Assembly: GCA_025357945.1 (NCBI GenBank)
Contig: JANYLJ010000011.1
Coordinates: 173,845-237,844 of the forward strand
DNA: 64,000 nt
From: Gemmatimonadota bacterium
GTDB lineage: Bacteria; Gemmatimonadota; Gemmatimonadetes; Gemmatimonadales; GWC2-71-9
Reading direction: 5' to 3'
Part shown: piece after piece, positions 59,284 to 64,000 of the stretch
Layout of the letters: each line of letters starts with the position of its first letter
How positions within the stretch are numbered: the first letter of the stretch is position 1
Made by a program: the position numbers and the translations under genes
Notes under the pieces: model-generated
The model's input: the letters and a program-made list of their open reading frames with translations, nothing else
What the model was told of the DNA's origin: nothing
The model's database searches: none

Positions 59284-60333
59284 ATGGCTATTGACCTGAC
59301 CGGACTGGTTCGCCCGCAAGTCGTCGAGATGACGAAGCGGGAAGACAATCCGAACATCGCCGAGTTCCGGCTGCAACCGCTCGAGCGTGGCTTCGGCCAT
59401 ACCCTCGGCAATTCGTTGCGCCGCCTCCTGCTGTCGTCGTTGCCGGGCAGCGCCGTCTGGGGCTTCCGCCTCGACGGCGTGGTGCACGAGCATCAGACGG
59501 TGCAGGGTGTGCTCGAAGACGTGCACCAGATCGTGCAGCGCCTCAAGTCGCTCACGCTCGTGCTCGACGACGCCGTCGACGAGGCGGTGCTCCGGATCAG
59601 CAAGCAGGGGCCAGGGCCGGTCTACGCTCGCGACATCCAGGACTCGGGCCAGGGCCGCGTGGTCAATCCCGATCACCTGCTCTTCACGGTGCAGGACGAT
59701 CGCGAAGTGAACTGCGAGCTCTATGTGAACAAGGGCCGTGGCTACGTCGAGTCGGAGATGCACCCGACCGACCGGTCATATCCGGTGGACCTCGTCCGCA
59801 TCGACGCGATCTACAACCCGGTCCGCCGCGCCAATTTCACCGTCGCCGAGACCCGCGTCGGCCAGCGCACCGATTACGACCGCCTGGCGGTCTCGGTCGA
59901 GACCAATGGCACGATTTCGCCCGAGGACGCCATCGCCTACGCGGCCGCCCTCGCGCAGGAGCATTTCCGCTACTTCGTCGAATTCGGCAAGACGCCGGCG
60001 TACACGGCACCGTCAGGTGAGAACGGCGCCCCGGCGTCCGGCCTCGCCGGTCGCCTCGGTCGCGCGATCGACGACCTCGGTCTCTCGGTGCGGACGGTCA
60101 ATTCGCTGAAAAACTCCAACATCCGCACGCTCAAGGATCTGGTGGAATTCTCGGTCAAGGACCTCGAGGACGTCAAGAACATCGGCGGCAAGGCGCTCCA
60201 GGAAATTGCGGACCTGCTGCGGGGCGAGGAGCTGAATTTCGAGATGCAGTTCGAGGACGCCCGTGGCGAGCTGCGGATCACCAATCAGGGAACGCCACCG
60301 GTCGTTCCGGTGAGCCTGGGCGAGGAATCGTAA
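59284..60333 (+). CDS. rpoA: RNA polymerase alpha subunit
   Basis: 349 residues. Alpha-NTD (1-235) with FGHTLGNSLRRLLLSSLPG-type dimer motif and VNPDHLLFTV; flexible linker with Gly/Ala; alpha-CTD (about 270-325) with ELDLSVRT-like DDLGLSVRTVNSLKNSNIRT and NIGGKALQEI helix-hairpin-helix. Slightly longer than E. coli alpha (329) by its linker and C-terminal tail. Confidence 0.98.
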   Translation: MAIDLTGLVRPQVVEMTKREDNPNIAEFRLQPLERGFGHTLGNSLRRLLLSSLPGSAVWGFRLDGVVHEHQTVQGVLEDVHQIVQRLKSLTLVLDDAVDEAVLRISKQGPGPVYARDIQDSGQGRVVNPDHLLFTVQDDREVNCELYVNKGRGYVESEMHPTDRSYPVDLVRIDAIYNPVRRANFTVAETRVGQRTDYDRLAVSVETNGTISPEDAIAYAAALAQEHFRYFVEFGKTPAYTAPSGENGAPASGLAGRLGRAIDDLGLSVRTVNSLKNSNIRTLKDLVEFSVKDLEDVKNIGGKALQEIADLLRGEELNFEMQFEDARGELRITNQGTPPVVPVSLGEES

Positions 60334-60336
60334 ACC

Positions 60337-60693
60337 ATGCGCCACCGCGCCAAGGGTCGGCAGCTGTCACGCACGGCCAGCCACAAGCGAGCACTGCTGC
60401 GCAACATGGCGGCCTCGCTCTTCGAGCACGAAGGAATCAACACCACCGTGGCGAAGGCCAAGGAACTCCGGCCGTACGCCGAGAAACTGGTCACGCTTGC
60501 CCGTCGGGGTGACCTCCACGCCATCCGGCAGGTGGAGCAGAAGATTCCGAATCGCGCCATCCTGACCAAGTTGTTCAAGACGATCGGCCCGCGGTTCGCG
60601 TCGCGGCCGGGCGGCTACACCCGGATCATGAAGTTGGGGCATCGCCCCGGCGATGGCGCCGAGATGGCGCGGATCGAACTGCTCGCCGAGTGA
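60337..60693 (+). CDS. rplQ: ribosomal protein bL17
   Basis: 118 residues starting MRHRAKGRQLSRTASHK with ALLRNMAASLFEHEGINTT and the GGYTRIMKLGHRPGDGAEMA motif. Last gene of the operon; followed by the terminator at 60727-60749. Confidence 0.98.
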   Translation: MRHRAKGRQLSRTASHKRALLRNMAASLFEHEGINTTVAKAKELRPYAEKLVTLARRGDLHAIRQVEQKIPNRAILTKLFKTIGPRFASRPGGYTRIMKLGHRPGDGAEMARIELLAE

Positions 60694-60726
60694 CCCGGCC
60701 GATGCGTGGGGAGGGACAAGCAGAAC

Positions 60727-60749
60727 GGGGACCTTCGGGTCCCCTTTTT
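60727..60749 (+). terminator. rho-independent terminator of the alpha operon
   Basis: GGGGACC-TTCG-GGTCCCC (7-bp stem with UUCG tetraloop) followed by TTTTT. Located 34 nt past the rplQ stop. Confidence 0.93.
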
Positions 60750-60767
60750 ACGATATGGACGGCGACT

Positions 60768-60989
60768 TCAGGCGCTGACCGCAGCTGGCGCGACGGACTT
60801 CTGCACCTTGACGACCTTGCCGCTCTTCATGCACTGGGTACAGACCTGGACGCGTCGGGGCGCCGCGCCGACCATCACGCGGACGGTCTGCAGGTTCGGG
60901 AACCAGCGCCGTTTCCGGCGATTGTTCGCGTGACTGACATGATTGCCAGTCATCGGGCCCTTGCCGCACACGGTGCAGATGCGCGCCAT
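60768..60989 (-). CDS. rpmB: ribosomal protein bL28
   Basis: 73 residues starting [24 protein letters not shown] and CTQC pairs form the zinc-ribbon variant. The ATG at 60989 has GGAG 8 nt upstream; a longer frame from 61106 is rejected. Monocistronic, convergent with the alpha operon. Confidence 0.96.
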   Translation of the reverse strand: MARICTVCGKGPMTGNHVSHANNRRKRRWFPNLQTVRVMVGAAPRRVQVCTQCMKSGKVVKVQKSVAPAAVSA

Positions 60990-61037
60990 GGTTCGTGCTC
61001 CAGTGTCGAGGTAAGTACCATCCCAAGAAAGCCCTAT

Positions 61038-61066
61038 AAGATAGCCGCCGGATTTGCCCCCGGCAA
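61038..61066 (-). promoter_or_regulatory. sigma-70-type promoter of rpmB
   Basis: On the minus strand TTGCCG and TATCTT are separated by 17 nt. The -10 is 49 nt before the rpmB ATG. The same 104-bp divergent interval must also hold the gmd promoter. Confidence 0.55.
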
Positions 61067-61069
61067 TAA

Positions 61070-62977
<1,908 letters not shown>

Positions 62978-62994
<17 letters not shown>

Positions 62995-64000
62995 CCTGAA
63001 ATCGATCCTCATCATTGGCTCCGGCCCGATCATCATCGGGCAGGGGGCCGAGTTCGATTACTCCGGTACCCAGGCGGTGCGAGCGCTCAAGGAGGAGGGG
63101 TACCGGGTCATCCTCGTCAACTCGAACCCGGCCACGATCATGACCGATCCGGGCATGGCCGATCGCACCTATATCGAGCCGCTGACTTGGGAAGTGATCA
63201 CCAAGATCATCGAGATCGAGCGGCCCGACGCGCTTCTGCCGACGTTGGGTGGGCAGACGGCCTTGAACCTGGCGATGGAACTGGCCCAGCACGGCGTGCT
63301 GGAAAAGTACGGCGTGGAAATGATCGGAGCCAGCCCCGAGGTGATCGAAAAGGCCGAAAACCGTCAACAGTTCAAGCAAGCCATGGAGAAAATCGGCTTG
63401 GAAGTCTGCCGCGGCGACACGGTTCACAACTTGCCAGAGGCCCGGGCGCTGATCCAGCAGCTTGGGCTGCCGTGCGTCATTCGGCCCAGCTTTACGATGG
63501 GCGGCAGCGGCTCGGCCATCGCCTATAACCGCAGCGAGTTCGACCAGCTCGTGACCCGTGGGTTGGAATCGTCGCCGGTCTGCGAAGTGCTGATCGAGGA
63601 GTCGATCATCGGCTGGAAAGAATATGAGATGGAGGTGATGCGCGACGCCGACGATAATGTCGTGATCATCTGCTCGATCGAGAATTTCGATCCGATGGGC
63701 GTCCACACCGGCGACTCGATCACCGTGGCCCCGGCCCAGACGCTGACCGACAAGGAATATCAGCGGATGCGCGACGCGTCGCTGGCCGTGATTCGCGAGA
63801 TTGGCGTGGAGACCGGCGGCTCGAACATTCAATTCGCGACGCATCCGGAAACGGGCCGGATGATCGTGATCGAAATGAATCCGCGCGTCAGTCGCTCGAG
63901 CGCCTTGGCCTCGAAGGCCACTGGTTTTCCGATTGCCAAAATAGCCGCCAAGCTGGCAGTCGGGTATCGGCTGCACGAGCTGCCCAACGACATCACGCGC
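62978..64000 (+). CDS. carB: carbamoyl-phosphate synthase large subunit, 3' truncated by window edge
   Basis: The first 341 codons are in the window. N-terminal pre-ATP-grasp domain [19 protein letters not shown], then ATP-grasp with [45 protein letters not shown] and [18 protein letters not shown]. Makes carbamoyl phosphate for arginine and pyrimidines. The ATG at 62978 overlaps rmd by 17 nt. From about 63200 onward the codon use shifts (more TTG, CAA, AAA, and an ATA) compared with the rest of the window, so the distal part may be foreign or misassembled. Confidence 0.96.

Noticed and set aside
57799..59763. 654-codon minus-strand ORF opposite rpsM-rpoA
   Set aside because: Shadow of highly conserved ribosomal genes; His/Arg/Asp-rich translation without known motifs.

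Overview
This 64 kb window is dense, high-GC bacterial chromosome. It contains no phage, transposase, CRISPR array or rRNA. Diderm features are abundant: lipoboxes, tripartite RND pumps, TonB/ExbB/ExbD and TolC-type outer membrane factors. Together with secreted M28 peptidases carrying Gly-rich inserts, GTG starts and dispersed palindromes, this suggests Gemmatimonadota or a close relative. That placement is inference from gene style, not from a marker-gene tree. The sequence breaks genes at both edges: an RND permease lacks its N-terminus at 1 and carB runs off at 64000. Codon use changes inside carB, so the right edge may be a chimeric join or a transferred allele.

Layout. 1-2918: end of an RND efflux operon (permease and outer membrane lipoprotein). 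2986-9744: M28 peptidase, a small coiled-coil protein, tRNA-Ala, a parvulin lipoprotein, two unknown genes, superoxide dismutase and a coupled peroxiredoxin. 9781-13885: a lipoprotein, then a signalling set of two sensor kinases with one OmpR-type regulator between them. 14036-17218: energy-transduction cluster TonB-ExbB-ExbD-ExbD-TonB. 17228-26217: an APC permease and a regulated RND efflux operon (regulator, kinase, OMF, adaptor, permease). 26230-26369: a 140-bp palindromic repeat. 26395-29101 (minus): a beta-propeller protein, a tandem PepSY protein and a PAP2 phosphatase.

29098-36379 looks like a peptidoglycan salvage region: BadF-type sugar kinase, sodium:solute symporter, class C serine hydrolase (AmiE-like candidate), NagZ and a divergent NamZ (DUF1343). 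The erpA gene sits inside it with its own promoter and terminator. 36527-38488 pairs a CDP-alcohol phosphatidyltransferase with inositol-1-phosphate synthase, consistent with inositol phospholipid synthesis. 38797-40458 is a DUF47/PiT phosphate uptake pair. 40465-43946 encodes E1alpha, E1beta and E2 of a 2-oxoacid dehydrogenase.

43946-50196 is a chain of eight genes with overlapping stops and starts: unknown small protein, PHP phosphoesterase, degenerate SDR, an unrecognised cysteine-rich Rossmann-like protein, TrxB, AspA and an MFS transporter, following E2. 50159-51460 is a divergent Nramp-like transporter; 51629-52771 a MoeB-rhodanese protein; then tRNA-Leu. 52947-57537 is another overlapping chain: SmpB, amidase, repeat lipoprotein, PyrD, PyrF. 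57726-60693 is the alpha ribosomal operon (rpmJ, rpsM, rpsK, rpsD, rpoA, rplQ) with a clear promoter and terminator. After divergent rpmB come gmd, rmd and carB.

Genes are packed tightly. Most adjacent co-directional genes overlap by 1, 4 or 8 nt (ATGA, GTGA or TGATG), and no gap between annotated genes exceeds 300 bp. The longest gaps without a gene are 13886-14035, 31452-31633, 36380-36526 and 57538-57725. The 36380-36526 stretch shows nothing I can name.
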